Positions 39,261 to 52,700 of a DNA stretch of 64,000 nucleotides are shown one piece after another (within the stretch, counting starts at the first letter, position 1; the number at the start of each line of letters is the position of its first letter). Location: the NCBI GenBank assembly GCA_951230915.1, contig OX579638.1, forward strand, positions 7,582,696 to 7,646,695, written 5' to 3'. Origin of the DNA: Antitrichia curtipendula (taxonomy: Eukaryota; Streptophyta; Bryopsida; Hypnales; Leucodontaceae). The notes below the pieces were generated by a model. It worked only from the letters and a program-made list of their open reading frames with translations. It was not told where the DNA came from and did no database searches. Both the position numbers and the translations under genes were made by a program.

Positions 39261-41589
39261 GCTTATATGCCAAATATGCATTGATAATGCCCTTATCAAT
39301 ACCTCTTACATTGCCAGTTGCATATGTAAAACTTTACAAATTCTAGGTGTGATGTTAGGCATTATTACACAGTCAACATCTATGTATATAGAAGCTAACA
39401 TAAGAAATTATACTATCATATAATGAATAATATCTTTTGTGTTGTCCCTGCATGCCACTAAAGACTAGGTTATTGTATTTTAGAGGAGCTTTACATGTAG
39501 AGGCCAACTTATTCTCCTTGAAGACAATTGTACAAAATGTAAGTGCCTTTTGGGCTATAGGCCATCCTCTAGAAACCACTATAATAAGAGTATGAAAGGG
39601 AGCAACTCTCCCACATGTGAAGGCCTTGAGGCCAACAAGCTGGGCCAATTCAATGAAACTAGAGAAGAAAGAATAAGGGGCTAGAATTTTCTAAGCCCCT
39701 TTACACCTATAGGCTAGTCCAATTGCCCTTTCTGCTGACTACACAAAATCCAACAAATATGATTTGTTGAAAAATATTATATAATTAGGTATTGGTCCTA
39801 AGGCCAAGAATTAGGCTCCTATTTTGCTCATCACATATTAGATCATGTCTTCTTTGAATAAGAAATTCATTCCACCAAGTTGGCTTGGCCTCTAACTAAT
39901 AAGAGATTGGGGCAGGTTTTAGTATTTTGTCCAATGATGAGCCAAGATTCCTAGTCTCTAATAGAACAGATTGGCCTAGCCTCTACGTGTAAAGACACTT
40001 GTAACCTTTGCAATGAAATTCCATTTCATCGGTTTTAAAAATTCTATATTAACTATAAAAAATAAGTGCATGTTACAATAGGCTTTAGGAAGCAACAAAT
40101 TTGCAAAAACTATTTACTATTTCCAAATACATGTGTTTTCAATTGGTGAAGTATATGGCTGACAGTGTCAGCATTTTCCTTGAGGGAAGGACAACGTAAT
40201 CTCCATCACTCTCGAAGTGTTGGTTTTCCAAACCAAGGACCCTTGGACTCCCTTTCCAATGTGCCTTCAAGGATGTTTTGTTCTTGCTCGTTTGTTTATG
40301 AGGTTTGTTTTGAGAGTTGTTGGGGTCATTGTCATTGTGATTGTTTCCTAATAAGCCACTAGTGGCTGTTTGGCTTCTATTTTGTTTTCTACTATATAAA
40401 TTTTGTTTCATTGTTAAAAAACAAAACATAAAGAAGGCCCTCTTTAGTTTTTTCTTGGATACATGTTCTTCGAAGGCCTAGGGGACTCTCATCTTGCTTG
40501 GGTCTTTAGTTTTGTTAGGTGGCCCCTTGTAATGTATTTGTTAGTTTGCTAGTGGTGTAGTATCTTGATTTTTTTGTGTTTCTTTGGCAAACCACTTTTG
40601 CCTGGTTGTTTTAATGAATTCTAGTTTTTACTAAAATTTGTTTCATTGGTTTGATAAATAAACTAACACATCAAGGCCTTTCAACTTTTCCTACCTCCAA
40701 GATGCCCTTTTGATTGCTTGTGTGATTATCAATTTTAACAACCTTCAAGAGTTTAAGATGACATTTGTGATTATTTTTTTTATTTTTTTATCTGAATGAC
40801 GTATTCATCAATTAACAACTTTGGACTCCTAAATTCCTTGCTCTATTGATTACAATGTCCCTTGTGAAGGCATGACATTGTAGTAAATTGGACATGGCTA
40901 TATCCACTAGTTCAATGGTGTTAATGGATGAATATGTCATTTGGTAGCAAAAATATGTCTTGATTATCAAAAATATGGTAACTTTATTGCTACATAAAGC
41001 TTTTTATTTATTTTTAATACATAAACCATTGTTGATTAGTTATTGAAAAACTATATGTATTAGAAAATAGGGTTCATTTCATTTAAAGTGAAAAAATTCA
41101 CAAATCAGTAACCATACACAATTACATAGCTAGTCAAATCATGCTTGCACCCAGCTTGCTAATAGAAAGTCAAACAATATACCAATAAGGTGAGTGTATC
41201 CAAATGTAACAATAGTCCTTTGTGGACATCTAGAATAAACCATAAACTAAAGTGCAAGTGGACTCAATGCTGATAGGTGAGTTTCTATAAGTGTAACATA
41301 GTAATAGGGCTAGGTTTTGTATTGGCCAATAAAACAACCTTCATATAAGCTCAAGGTTTGTCATTTTTAGTTGACTTGATGTACACTTAGGTAGTATTAT
41401 ATTGTCCACATTAGGTGCATTACACACTTGTTTATATAAATTTGTATTATATTCATACAAGCTTTAAAAAAGACAACTATTTTTTGGAGTTTCTTAAATC
41501 ATTTTCTATCAAGCTCACATCGTTTTATTTTATTCCTACCCTCAAGATATGCAAATCTTGAATAAGTGTCACATTTAGATGCTTCTATC
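39261..41589. other. AT-rich intergenic stretch, no gene recognised
   Basis: A minus-strand open frame (39648-39373) and a few others have no recognisable domain. Nothing else is supported. Confidence 0.35.
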
Positions 41590-41689
41590 TTAGAGCATCT
41601 GCAGTGCACCCGGGAAATCCGATAGTATCAACTTTGTATTGGACTTGGACTAATTTCTAATTAAAATTGTTTTTCAATGCAATCATTAT

Positions 41690-41990
41690 TGGGAACTTTA
41701 CTTCCACAATCTTGGTATATGATCCCCCGGGATCAGCAAATTTGAAAGATGTGAAGGTCCTGCAAGTTGGCTCACAATAGAAATAATCATTATTGTCAAT
41801 CTTTTTCCGCACGGCTGTGCGTGTCAATCAATTCAACATTCCCTTGTTTAAATGAAAAGTCTTTTTCTTAATGTAGATTCTTTTCTTTCTTTCTTTTTAT
41901 AATGCAGAGAAGTCCACTTGATGTTGGGGTTGCCGGCTTTGCATGGGGTCAACTTTTCCAAACAATAAACAGCACTTCCATGGCCTCATA
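41690..41990 (+). repeat. Dispersed repeat D, uninterrupted copy
   Basis: It matches 38146-38226 plus 39037-39260 in order and orientation. It serves as the empty-site reference for the insertion at 38227-39036. Confidence 0.7.
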
Positions 41991-42063
41991 GAATGGCTTG
42001 CCATTTGCCGTTATTGGGCTTCTATGCCGAGTACACATCATCAGGAAAGTCAGGACATGCCAT

Positions 42064-42204
42064 TATGATGCCAATATAGTGCACTGAAACGCTATCAAGC
42101 TAATTTCCAGGTGCCAACCTCCATGCAAACTCAATATCAAACCTAGCATAAAGGTTGGTACCAAATTAGCTTGATAGCGTTTCAATGCACCATATTGGCA
42201 CCAT
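42064..42204. repeat. Foldback hairpin with arms of about 53 bp
   Basis: The left arm 42064-42120 and right arm 42152-42204 are near-perfect inverted repeats (shared core AAACGCTATCAAGCTAATTT) around a loop of about 30 bp. Stem length, few mismatches and small loop resemble a MIRNA precursor or a very short foldback MITE. No flanking duplication was found. Confidence 0.7.
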
Positions 42205-42430
42205 ATTCACATGCACTGAACTTTGTGATGATTACCAGTGCTCTTAGTGTATGAATTCATTGAAGAGTTGCTCATGGGGTTGGGTCATTGCTCAATATTG
42301 TATTGGAGACAAGATAAGGCCTGAATGAGTGAATGGATGTCATTGTTTTCTTTTGTGAGGAATAATTTTTTGTAACTCACATCTTCACAGCTTGTGCATC
42401 ATCCAATTAATTTCAAAGCAATCAAAGGAG

Positions 42431-42844
42431 TAAGGTAGTGTGCTCTAAAAGCACCCATCTTCTTCAAACCGCCCCTATTTCTGGGTGGAGAATGGAGATG
42501 GGGTGATCCTTAAATGGACCGGTTTAGCAATTGAATGCATGGAGGAAAAAATGTTTTTTTATTGCAAGAGTCAATCATTGTCTTTGATTTCCGCACATCT
42601 CTTTACAAGTTGCAAGTGGACAGATTTTGAAAGACCTATGGTCACAAATAGGTGCCTATGCCCTGAATCTTTGAAAATTCATAATTAAATAAAAAATGCT
42701 TGGAAAAATACAAAACCACTTGTGTTAGGTTCCACATCTATTTTTCTTTCTCTGAAAAATGATCTAAAAATATTTTCGTCCATGAAAGCCTGTGAAAAAG
42801 GCGGACCAGCCCTTAAATGGTCGCTTTAAGAGCATACTACCTTA
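42431..42844. mobile_element. MITE of the AGGTAG family, copy 2
   Basis: Ends are TAAGGTAGTGTGCTCTAAAA and the inverted TTTAAGAGCATACTACCTTA, about 28 bp long with few mismatches. TA flanks both ends of AGGTAG...CTACCT, consistent with a TA target. The plus-strand open frame 42485-42688 is not thought to be a gene. Confidence 0.7.
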
Positions 42845-43347
42845 GCTCAAACATTGCCTTCACTTGTTCGAATTGGTATTAATGTAACTATTTCATTTGT
42901 TTCAAAAATAAAAACAAAAGAAATGGTATTATCTTTTGGTGTTGACACCACACCTGCAATGGTCCGCCTCAATTTGAATAGACTGGCACATGCTTTGAAT
43001 GCTTTGTCAAAACTGGAGTTACTCAGTTAGTCAGGATCCAGCATGTTCAGATATTTCATCCACTTTGGCCAGTTGCAGGGCAGTGTTCTTCTGGAGAGCA
43101 CCCTCAGTGCAACCGGTATAACATTGGCCCTCCAAATTTACTTCTCAAAGACTGATATGTTTAGTGCATCCCAAAGTACTTCAATAGGTACAAGAAAACC
43201 CAAACTCAAACATTTGACAATGAAAATAAACCGCTTCAAAATCTAGCTAAGAAACTAAAACTATAGAAGTCTTACCAAATCATGGTTACCAAAGAAAACA
43301 CTACACAACATCAATAACATTGCTATTCAATACTCTTTGGGGGGGAA

Positions 43348-43905
43348 GGGGGGGTCACTTAGTTTTACTACAACAAACCACGTGCAAACAAGTGGTTTCT
43401 AATAAACTATAATTTCAACCTAAAATTTTGAGCATTGTTTAATAATGACTATACGTTTCTATTGCCAAATTTTCCAACTCAAATAAAATATGAAATGATT
43501 TCTAGAAGAGGTTGAAAATGGGCTAAAATGGCATGTTTTTCAACTCAAATAATTATAGAGAACACATTTAGATGACCATTGAATCAATATTCAACTCAAA
43601 ATGAGCTTTTAATAGAAATTTATTTTTCAGAATTTTTTGTTTATTTTTTAGACAATTTTTTCTTATATAATATAGGGGTATGAAAGATATTTTTCAATTC
43701 TACAGTGTATCTTTTTACTTCAAAAGTTTATAACTAATTATTATTAACAAATAAAAATATCAATAATTCAGAATATAAACTTTGAAAGTAGGAAAATTTA
43801 TTCATATTTTTATTATTTTATTTTATTTAAAATTCAAAAAGTAAATAGGGGGTCCAAAGTTTTGTTTGCACATGGTTTCTAATGGACACTCTAAGTGAAC
43901 TCCCC
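43348..43905. mobile_element. MITE-like element with TIRs of about 40 bp
   Basis: The left end GGGGGGTCACTTAG with CCACGTGCAAACAA mirrors the right end TTGTTTGCACATGG with CTAAGTGAACTCCCC. The interior is very AT-rich without coding capacity. The flanking duplication is unclear. Confidence 0.6.
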
Positions 43906-46698
43906 GTGTAAATACTCCACAACCAAGCTCTCCCCACTAACTTCAAATGAACATCTCTTAAGTTAAATCTATCTTTTCAAACCCCTATCAAAGCACCTTC
44001 TTGAACTCATAACAATATATGATCATATTTTCTATAATTGCATTTGCTCCATAAAGTATATCCTCTAACACCTCTTAATTTATACCAAACTAAATAATGG
44101 TTGAAGTCACTTCTCTCTTTGATTGGTGACCTAATATTCAAGAGGATGGAAGTTCTGGGTCCATGTCCAATCAACCTTGACAAGAATTGGATTGAGGTAG
44201 ATTAATAAATTCACTAGACTAAATTATGCATTGCTATTTAGTATAATCACCCTTCGTTCAATTGTGCATTGCAAGTACATGAAGTTCATTACTATATGAG
44301 GCAACAATCTTGCATGTTTTGAACTTCTAATAATCTATTTTTAAGTTATGTATTATTTGAACATTGAAAATATGGAAATAAACCAAATTTTGAAGTTCTT
44401 AAGCTTGGTATCTATTACTTAGTATTGCCACCTCATGTATTCATGACAACCTCATTCTATGTGGCACTCTAGAAATGACAAGATCACACATGCACACCAA
44501 ATTGCAACAACCATGTATCCATCTTTTGGGGCCAATATTAGTTAATGGGTTTGGTATTCTTTAAATAAATATTCTAGATTCTATATAGGGTTCAAATCTA
44601 GGGAATTTGATAGCCAATTTATTGTGAATACAATTGCAATGATTCAGTGCAATGTTTTTTTGCAAAGCAACAATTCATATATCTAATTGCTTGGGCAACC
44701 ACTTGGAAAACTTCTAATAATTAGTTATGGTATGTTTCACAAGGAATTGACCAATAATCATTGTCAATGAAAGGGTGCATTAGAAAGAATGTACAGTCTG
44801 TTCTTTGACTCACATGAGATAGTGAGGAACAAATTCATTTGATTCAAAATAAAATTTTCATTTTTCATATCCCTTTTGACCCTTTAAGAAAAATTTAAAA
44901 TTTAAAATTTTTCATCCCCCCTTCATCTTGTAATTTCAGAAACCAACATATTTGACAAACAATATGGGACAAACCTATATCCACTATCCGTACCAATATC
45001 CGTATCCCATACATGTATTCATATTCATATTTGTATCCAATATTGTACTTGTATCCATATCCACATTCTGTATTCATATTCATATATATATGATATCCAT
45101 ATCTAGTATTCATTTTTGTATTTGTATCTATATTCTTATTTGGATGGCTCAAATTAAATCTCACAAGATCAACGGCTTGTGATTTTTTGAGAAATCAATG
45201 GCAATTTTAAAGGTAAGCATTTAAAAAAAAAAATCAACGGCACAAGATTTTTCTTGCCTCAGGGGGGGTCACAAATCATCACGCCTTGTCTACACAAGAG
45301 ATATTAATGTACAATAAAATGATTATTAAAACATTTGGCCCCCCTCCTTGATTCCCATACAAACATCCCATTTTAAAAATCAATTTCATGCAATCTTTAT
45401 GCAACTTTCATACCATTGTATTATTACACAATTTCAAGCAAACTTACCAAATATCAATTTCAAAAATATATATTTGAATCTATTTATGAGAAGTTTAATT
45501 TTTAGAATAAAATTATGGCTTCATGAGATAATTGATTAAATACCATCAATGATAAATTTCTATAATTCAATTGCATGCATATGTTGAATATGTCCTTAAA
45601 GACATCTTTCCTTTTAGAAAAAATCTAAAAATAACTTCAAAATATACACTATAATGTAGAAACTTCAATATCAAGGGAGGCAAAATTCATATAAACTAAA
45701 TATTTTTGTACCACAATTAGATATTGGCAAACTAATCATACTATTGTACTTAAAGGGAAATTACTTGTTGTACTGAGGTTCTTAAATTCTAATTTCCATT
45801 TCCATTTTTTAGTGAATTCCTATTAAATTATATTGCTTGAAAGAATAAATCACATGAAGACAAATATTTGTGAAGTGGACACTAATAAAAAGTGTCATAT
45901 ATTTAGTAAGCAAACAACACATAATTGATGATTTTGGTACAGATGTGCTGAGGAACTTTGTAGTTTAGTTAGTGATCATTTAAAACAACTATTCTCAATT
46001 GTTTTTGATCACTTGGAATCCATTCTACAAGAAGAAGGCATTACAAATGAAGATAACATTAGGTTGGGGAATAGCCCTTTTGGAGGAAAGTATGCTACGG
46101 CCTACCACTTTTGATGTCACGGTGTCACATTTGAGGAACTAATTTATTTTAAGTGTACATAAATGAGGAGAATTACATGCATAAATTTGGTGTGATGATT
46201 GATATTACGAATATATTCTAGGGTCCAAGCGTATTTTTCAATTTGTACTCACTATCTAGTTTTATTCACTAATATATATGTTTTAGTTTTTATTTTATTT
46301 TTTTACTTTAAATATAAATTTTAATATTTCAATTGGCTGGAAGAAGAAACTAACAAGATTTTACAAGTGGGCCTAATTTTCTTATTATTTAATTTCTTCT
46401 ACACTGCTTCTACAAGATATATTGTGGAATTAAACAATAAAATGAGTTAAACAATATAATAAATAAAAACAAACAAAATTCTTTAAAAATTAACACAAAG
46501 ACAAATTAAACAATATAAAAATTTGGCCCACCTATAGAATCTTGTTAGCTTTCTTCACCAAAATTCCAAAGTGTTAAAAACTTTATTTACATTTTTTTAT
46601 TGAATGTGCTAAAGTAGGTAGACCGTAGCATGCTTTCACCCAACATGCAAACTAATATATAGACTGCAGTGAAAGAAGATATTCCAAAGTATGAGAAA
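43906..46698. other. AT-rich intergenic stretch with a degenerate hexamer repeat
   Basis: At about 44975-45140 the sequence is a run of variants of TATCCA/TATTCA. Its open frames on either strand are compositional. No gene, RNA or transposase was recognised in the rest. Confidence 0.45.
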
Positions 46699-46699
46699 A

Positions 46700-47490
46700 A
46701 GTGGGATCTGAATTAGGAAAGAAATTCTATGATGCTAAAACAGCTTGGACTTTTAGACATAACCAACAAAAGGATTTTGGCAAAGAAGAAAGCTATCATG
46801 ACATACAAAGATACATTGCAAGCTGCAGTAATGGCCCCAATTTCAACAGCCACAACACTAGTATCTACAAAAAAGGGAGTTTCTGAAAACATTGTTTTTA
46901 ACGAAGATGAAGCACTTCCTTGTTGGAGCTGCAAGAAGGCTTCAACAACGCCACCTTTACCATTTTTTTGTTATTGCGTTGTGAAGCAGGTGGGAGCTAC
47001 TAGTGCTCTTGTATTTGAACATATAGATGTACATCATAGTTGCAATGAAGAATAGCAAGCCAAAGTGCAACTACCACCACTTCCTACCAAAACAATAGGC
47101 CTTGCTACTATTGTGGTGCCAACGTTGACTTATGAGAGAGTATTTCATACTCGCCCACGACATGTATCTTCTAAGCATCTTTGGGGTAAAGCTTTCCTAA
47201 AAAAAATTATCCAAGGCAACACGAAAAGCTAAATCTGAATCATGTTGATGTCCGTCATTGGTTTTCTAACATGTTAGATCCTCTGGTTCAAGAGTTTATG
47301 GAGCACGCTTCTATTGGGCACGACTTGTCTTTCATAGAAAGGCTAATACAGTTTCTAAAGGCCAAGGAGCCAAAGTTGACAACTTTATTGTTCCTCAACG
47401 AAGGTTTAACCATGCGTTGAAAAATTGATGACATTCTTAAATATGCAATAGAGTTGAAGCACTATAGAAGAAAATGACTTTGAGGTATGG
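46700..47490 (+). pseudogene. Unrecognised decayed coding sequence, possibly transposon ORF
   Basis: The open frame 46729-47055 (108 codons, with a CWSCKKA motif) continues past a TAG in the same frame to about 47230 (TLTYERVFHTRPRHVSSKHL). After a frame change a second block runs to about 47420 (VRHWFSNMLDPLVQEFMEHA). Both look like real protein sequence but match no family I know. The stop and frame change suggest decay. Downstream at 48.3-48.95 kb lie tandem repeats and a CACTG-type terminus, so this may be the coding part of another transposon. Confidence 0.4.
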
Positions 47491-48287
47491 TACTATTCTA
47501 TCATATTTTATATATTTGTTTTGTTCATTTGCATATAATTATTATTTCAAAAAATACTCATTAGTCTTGCTCAATTGTTATATAGAGGGTTATGAAGCAG
47601 TGGCAGTCGTTTCAGAGGAAGACTATCATGGGTAAGTAGTACTTCTATTTTTGCCAATGTAATTTCTATAGTATATTTTATTTTGATTTTTGCAAAGAGA
47701 CTGTTTTGAATAATGCAAATTTGTGTATTTCTGGAAGGTTAGCATATGACATCTCTATTCATGTGTGGTTCATCTTGATCCAGGTGAAGACTCTACATGC
47801 CAATGGTTGAGAATCAAGGCACATTGAAGATGCAATATTGAGTTTGCAACGGATTTGAAAAAAATGTACTTGTATATTTGTATGCTTTTGTAATGTTATT
47901 TTTTTTTAATACTCTTTTTTTGAAACATCTTGAAAAGTAGTTTCATTTTTTAGTTGAGTATGTAGAACTATGTATGTAGTAAATGTTGAGGCCCTCAGTG
48001 CAGGAGTACAATGTTCATGAGACCCTATACATGTTTCTGCTACTTGTGATACATTAGGAGGTACAATTTTAGATATGTACATAGAATACAAGCTTTATTT
48101 CCAAGAAGGATACTTTGGACTTTCTTTCTTATAAATATAGATATTTTTTCTTGTAATAGAATCTCTTTAGAAATATTCTATATAAAAGTTATGTACAAAA
48201 ATTTGTACATTAACTTCTCTCGAAAGGTTCAATTGTATAACTTTTCCTTTTCAAATTCATTGTTGCTTTATCTACCAATTTTCTGGT
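47491..48287. other. AT-rich spacer, nothing recognised
   Basis: No gene, RNA or repeat boundary is supported here. Confidence 0.35.
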
Positions 48288-48890
48288 GACATTTGAACAT
48301 CATTTCCCTTTGATTTTCTTTCCTTGAATTCAAAACAACTTCCGCTACATGAAAATCTAGAGTTTCTCCCTACAACATTTTCTATGAAGTTACTGTGTTT
48401 GACTACTACAAAGTTTCACCTTTTTGCTACCCAATTTCTCAATTACATTTCAAAGGAATTTACTTTTGTTTTTATTTAGTGAATTGTAAATCAACTTCCT
48501 AGCATGAAATTTGGGCATTTTTTCCAGCAAGGTGTTCTATGACATTTTCCTAGTTCAATTATACAAATTACAATAATTTTTCTTGTCAATTTGTAGGTTA
48601 CATTTCAATGTCTTTCCCCTTTGTTTTCCTTCGATTCAATTGTGAACCAATTTCCTAGCCATAAATGTGAGTGTTTTTCCTACAATGTTATCTATGAAAT
48701 TTCCCTAGTTGACATATACACAATTCTAGGGTTACTCTGGTCAATTTCCCAATCTCTTTTTGATGTCTTTCCCCTATAATTTATTTTCATTATAAACCAA
48801 TTTTTCAACATGAAAATCAATATTTTTTTTCATACAATGTTTCTCAAAAAACTTGTATATTTTGCATATACCAAATTTTCAAAATAAATT
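48288..48890 (+). repeat. Four degenerate tandem units of about 155 bp
   Basis: A landmark around ACATTTxAAxxxxTTTxCxTTTG recurs near 48288, 48446, 48600 and 48755. Each is followed by CCTAGC/CATGAAA and TTTTTCCTACAA-like stretches. The repeat runs into the terminus at 48890-48953. Confidence 0.65.
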
Positions 48891-48953
48891 CCCTGTCTCA
48901 CATTCCCCTCTGAGAGCCACAAAAACCGAAATTCTCGCGGGGGATTTCTATAA
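48890..48953. mobile_element. Transposon terminus shared with element C1
   Basis: The sequence CCCTGTCTCACATTCCCC, followed by AAATTCTCGCGGGGGATTTCTATAACAGTG, matches the right end of the element at 37321-38066. Read outward it begins CACTGTTATAG. The matching left end was not located. Confidence 0.55.
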
Positions 48954-49575
48954 CAGTGCCTACAGGGGACCTCAAAAATGTTCCTTGTGAAGGAGAGGGG
49001 TTATTTTTTTGAGAATCTTCAGAATTTGAGAGTGTCGTTTCTTTTTTTTTGTTGCTCTTTCCTTGTGACTTCATTGTTCCGTCCTATTTTTCTCATGCAG
49101 TAAGGGGATATCAAAGTTCCTTTCCTGGTTTTCTCTCACAGACGTAAAAGGATCAATCAGAGAGCATATAAAATGGAAGAAAGTGCGCATACCGACTACA
49201 GTGTCAGTCGGCTGCGTTGCTCGCGACCGATATTGGTTTCTTCTGTGAGTTGACTTTATCGTTGCAAAGGCGGCGCGTGAGCACTGATTCCCGTAGATGA
49301 AACCCAGGTTTGGGTTTGTCGAACTGTACCGTCCGTTTAATTTTAGTCTATATCGTGGTGAAGCTTGCAAACGTTGACAGACACCCGTTTGTTGTTGAAG
49401 CTCTTTCTGCAACGAGTGCTTTGCGACTTATTTTGACGCAACATAGGGCGCCAGGATGGAGGAAGGGAGTGGGGAGTACATGGCTCCGGAAATTTTTTTA
49501 TCCTAGTGTATGGTGTATGCGATTGATTGCGCTGGGAAAATTATAGGACGGATTGCGCTAACGCAGAGGGTTCAG

Positions 49576-49710
49576 ATGGCCTCGCCTTCGTCGCCTGTGC
49601 TTATAGGCAGCAAGTACCGGCTTGGTCGGAAAATTCGCCATGACTCTCATGATGAGACCTATGGGGCACCGCATGGTGCGATTGGTGTTCGCGATAAGAT
49701 CTGGAGGTAA
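49576..49710 (+). pseudogene. Extra partial casein kinase I exon 1
   Basis: The frame from ATG 49576 encodes a MASPSSPVL lead-in followed by [11 protein letters not shown], then diverges (RHDSHDETYG) and continues to a stop at 49710. KYRLGRKI and the DNA around it are nearly identical to exon 1 of both casein kinase I copies, and the GGGCACCGCATG stretch after it echoes their intron 1 start. The glycine loop is lost. It lies about 300 bp upstream of exon 1 of the broken copy. Confidence 0.65.
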
Positions 49711-49770
49711 TTGTAAAAAAAGGTTACCCTAGATCTTTGGAAGACTTATCAGTACCAGTTTGCGCAAGGC

Positions 49771-52700
49771 GGGATTGGATCTAGGTTACCGCGGTGGAGC
49801 ATGCGAGTGATTGCTCTCTGGGAATCAGAGAACGAGAGTTGTACATACGAAGAGGGTAAAGACGGCGTCGTCTTCGATGGAGCCGCGTGTCGGCAACAAG
49901 TACCGGCTTGGTCGGAAAATTGGCAGTGGTTCGTTTGGTGAGATCTATCTCGGTAAGTGTGGACCACCCCATGACGCATGCTGTGACCGGATCACGGTTT
50001 AGTGACAGTGATGGGATCCCTTGATGATTGTGGAAGAGACTCTTGCATTGCCCTAGACTTCTCAAGCGTTCATTTCAATCCCTTTCGCATGGTTGCATTA
50101 GAGAATGTCGATGGTTGAGCCCTCCGAGGACATCGGAAGCTGGTAACTGATGATGGTTGTTTCTTTTAACCTAGATTCGAGTGTTGCCGTGTTTGTGGAA
50201 TCGGGGATTTGCTTGCAATGTTTGGATTTCTTGCATCGATGAGGTTCTTCGTCTTGCATGTAACCACTTCCGGTGCTTGCCGACTTTTCATTCGAAGGTT
50301 TTTTGATTGAAAGATTGGGCACACAATCGGATAGGTGATAGGTTGACTCATTGTTCTGCACTATGCGACAGGCACCAATGTCCAGACGAACGAGGAGGTC
50401 GGAATAAAGCTGGTACGCAGCTCGATCAATTTATGTCATGTCGTCTAGGCGTCGTCGGCAACGGCAGAATTGGTTGCTAAGAACTTCCGAATCATGGACA
50501 CCGGCGCATCGGATCTTGCATGCATTCCAGCTAGTGGAACTAAAAATTGTTTCTGAGCGTAACTATCGACCGAGTTTAGGGTGCAATTTCAGTAGTTTTC
50601 AGGGATTGGAAATGTTGGATCGCTGTGGTCTTGTCAAGGATGGAGCTGTGGGTTCCGAAGGGTACTGGGGAAGTTGTTTATCATCTTCACCCGACTTTCA
50701 AGGCTTTACGTCTCAGTAATGGGAAGTGTCTCTGAGGGCTTTGGTTGTCCCTGACACACTGTACTTTGGTTTCTTTTCAGGAAAGCATCAAGACGAAGCA
50801 TCCACAGCTGCTTTACGAGTCAAAGCTGTACCGGATTCTTCAGGGGGGAAGTAAGTAGTCTTGAACTGACAATCATCAGTTTTTCCATGCGTTTCCTTTA
50901 TTTTTTAGTGGAATGCTCTTTGATTCTGCGTTTTCCCCCTACCATTCCTTGTGAAACAGTGCGCGTGTTTTGTATAATGGCGTGACGAGATCGAATTGTC
51001 ATTTTGGATGTGGATGGATTTCTGTATGTAGTTATTTGACTGGGATAGTTTCGTCGTTCGTTTTGCGATTGCCCTCGATGAGTTCTGTAATAAGTATTGG
51101 CAAGTCCGAAGCAAGACGTTATGTATCGAGGATGCGTAGGCTCAGCCAGTCCCAAGTTAGAGCCTTCGCCATCTGTTAGTTAAATGCTGACCTAATTCGC
51201 TTCCTTGAATTAGCCCTTGTATAGAACCCATATAAAAGACAGCCTTTGTTTTTCTGAAGTAGGGCGTGCACAATCAGGATGTGGCACTCCGACATGGCGT
51301 TCAGTTTGAATTTCTGTTGCACACTGCTTCGATTCTTATTCATGCAGTATGCCCCTGATTTTTATTTATGTAGTATACATTTGAGGTTAGGTGAACTTCA
51401 TTTGTTTGAATTCTTCTGGTTCAGCTGGAATACCCAACATCAGATGGTTCGGCATAGAAGGAGACTACAATGTCTTGGTTCTCGATTTGCTGGGACCAAG
51501 TCTCGAAGATCTTTTCAACTTCTGCAGTCGGAAGTTTTCTTTGAAGACGGTTCTCATGCTCGCTGACCAGCTGGTACGTATACAGTTTAATGTGGTTGTT
51601 GGTAGTTGTTGAGGAGCGACTTTTTAAGTGGAGATTTGTGCTTTCAGAGTCTGAAGTGCAGCAGGACACAAGCCAGCAAGATTGAGGCTTCTCTGGTATG
51701 TTTGCGCAGATCAATCGAGTGGAGTATGTGCACGCCAAGAGCTTTCTCCACAGAGACATCAAGCCTGACAACTTTTTGATGGGACTTGGAGGGCGAGCAA
51801 ATCAGGTATTTGGAGCACCTTTTCTTCTTCTTCTCGCTGCTAGGCTTTGAGACTCTGGTACGGGGGGCACGTTGTTGTGATCTGAAGAGGATGGATTCTG
51901 GCACCTTCAATATCAAAGGAAGCATTTTCTGAATTCCCGGCAGGCTTTCTACTGTAAATCCCCTCCAAGGAAACATAGAAATGTTACAAATTGTTGTTCA
52001 CAGGGAATGTGACTCTCACAGGGAAATGTGAGACAGGGAAATTTAAGGGAATTTTAAGGAGGAAATCTGTGCATTTTTTAGTGTTATGTGAAGATGTCTC
52101 CGTCTCAAAATCAACTCAATTTTTAAAATTCAATAGTCTAGAATATAGATTTTGGCCTCCAAGGTATAATTTTATTGTAGATTTTAGTTTGCATAATCAA
52201 TACAGTTCGTAGATTTTGGAAACTGAAATCTGAAGGATATGTAGTTTTTAAATTTCTAATCTTACTAATTTGTAGGTTTCAAAATTATTAGTGTAGACTG
52301 ATTTCTAAATTTCAGAATATTTCTAAATTGTAGATTTCATTTAATTGAACAGTTTACAATTTCATGTATAATTATAAAATTTCTGCGATCCCGAAATGTA
52401 CTAATTGTAAATATGCTAGATTTATGTGCAATTAACACATTGTCTTAGATGTTGACAACTTAAAGATGTTATAGGACCAACTTTATGGTTCGCTTGACAA
52501 TCGATATGGGACAATTTGCATCTCCAAAAATCTACGAAATATTAGGTGGAATCAACGTTAAAACGTAAGATGCATCAATGTTGCAGAATCTACTAATTTA
52601 GGGAGGATATGGAGGAAATTTATGAAAATCCTTGCAAAGAAAATCCACAATTTCCTTTTACATAGAAACTCTTTGATAGATCCTTTGATGATGAGAATAG

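Noticed and set aside
44895..45164. 89-codon Tyr/Gly/Met-rich minus-strand frame
   Set aside because: It is a translation of the degenerate hexamer tract, not a gene.
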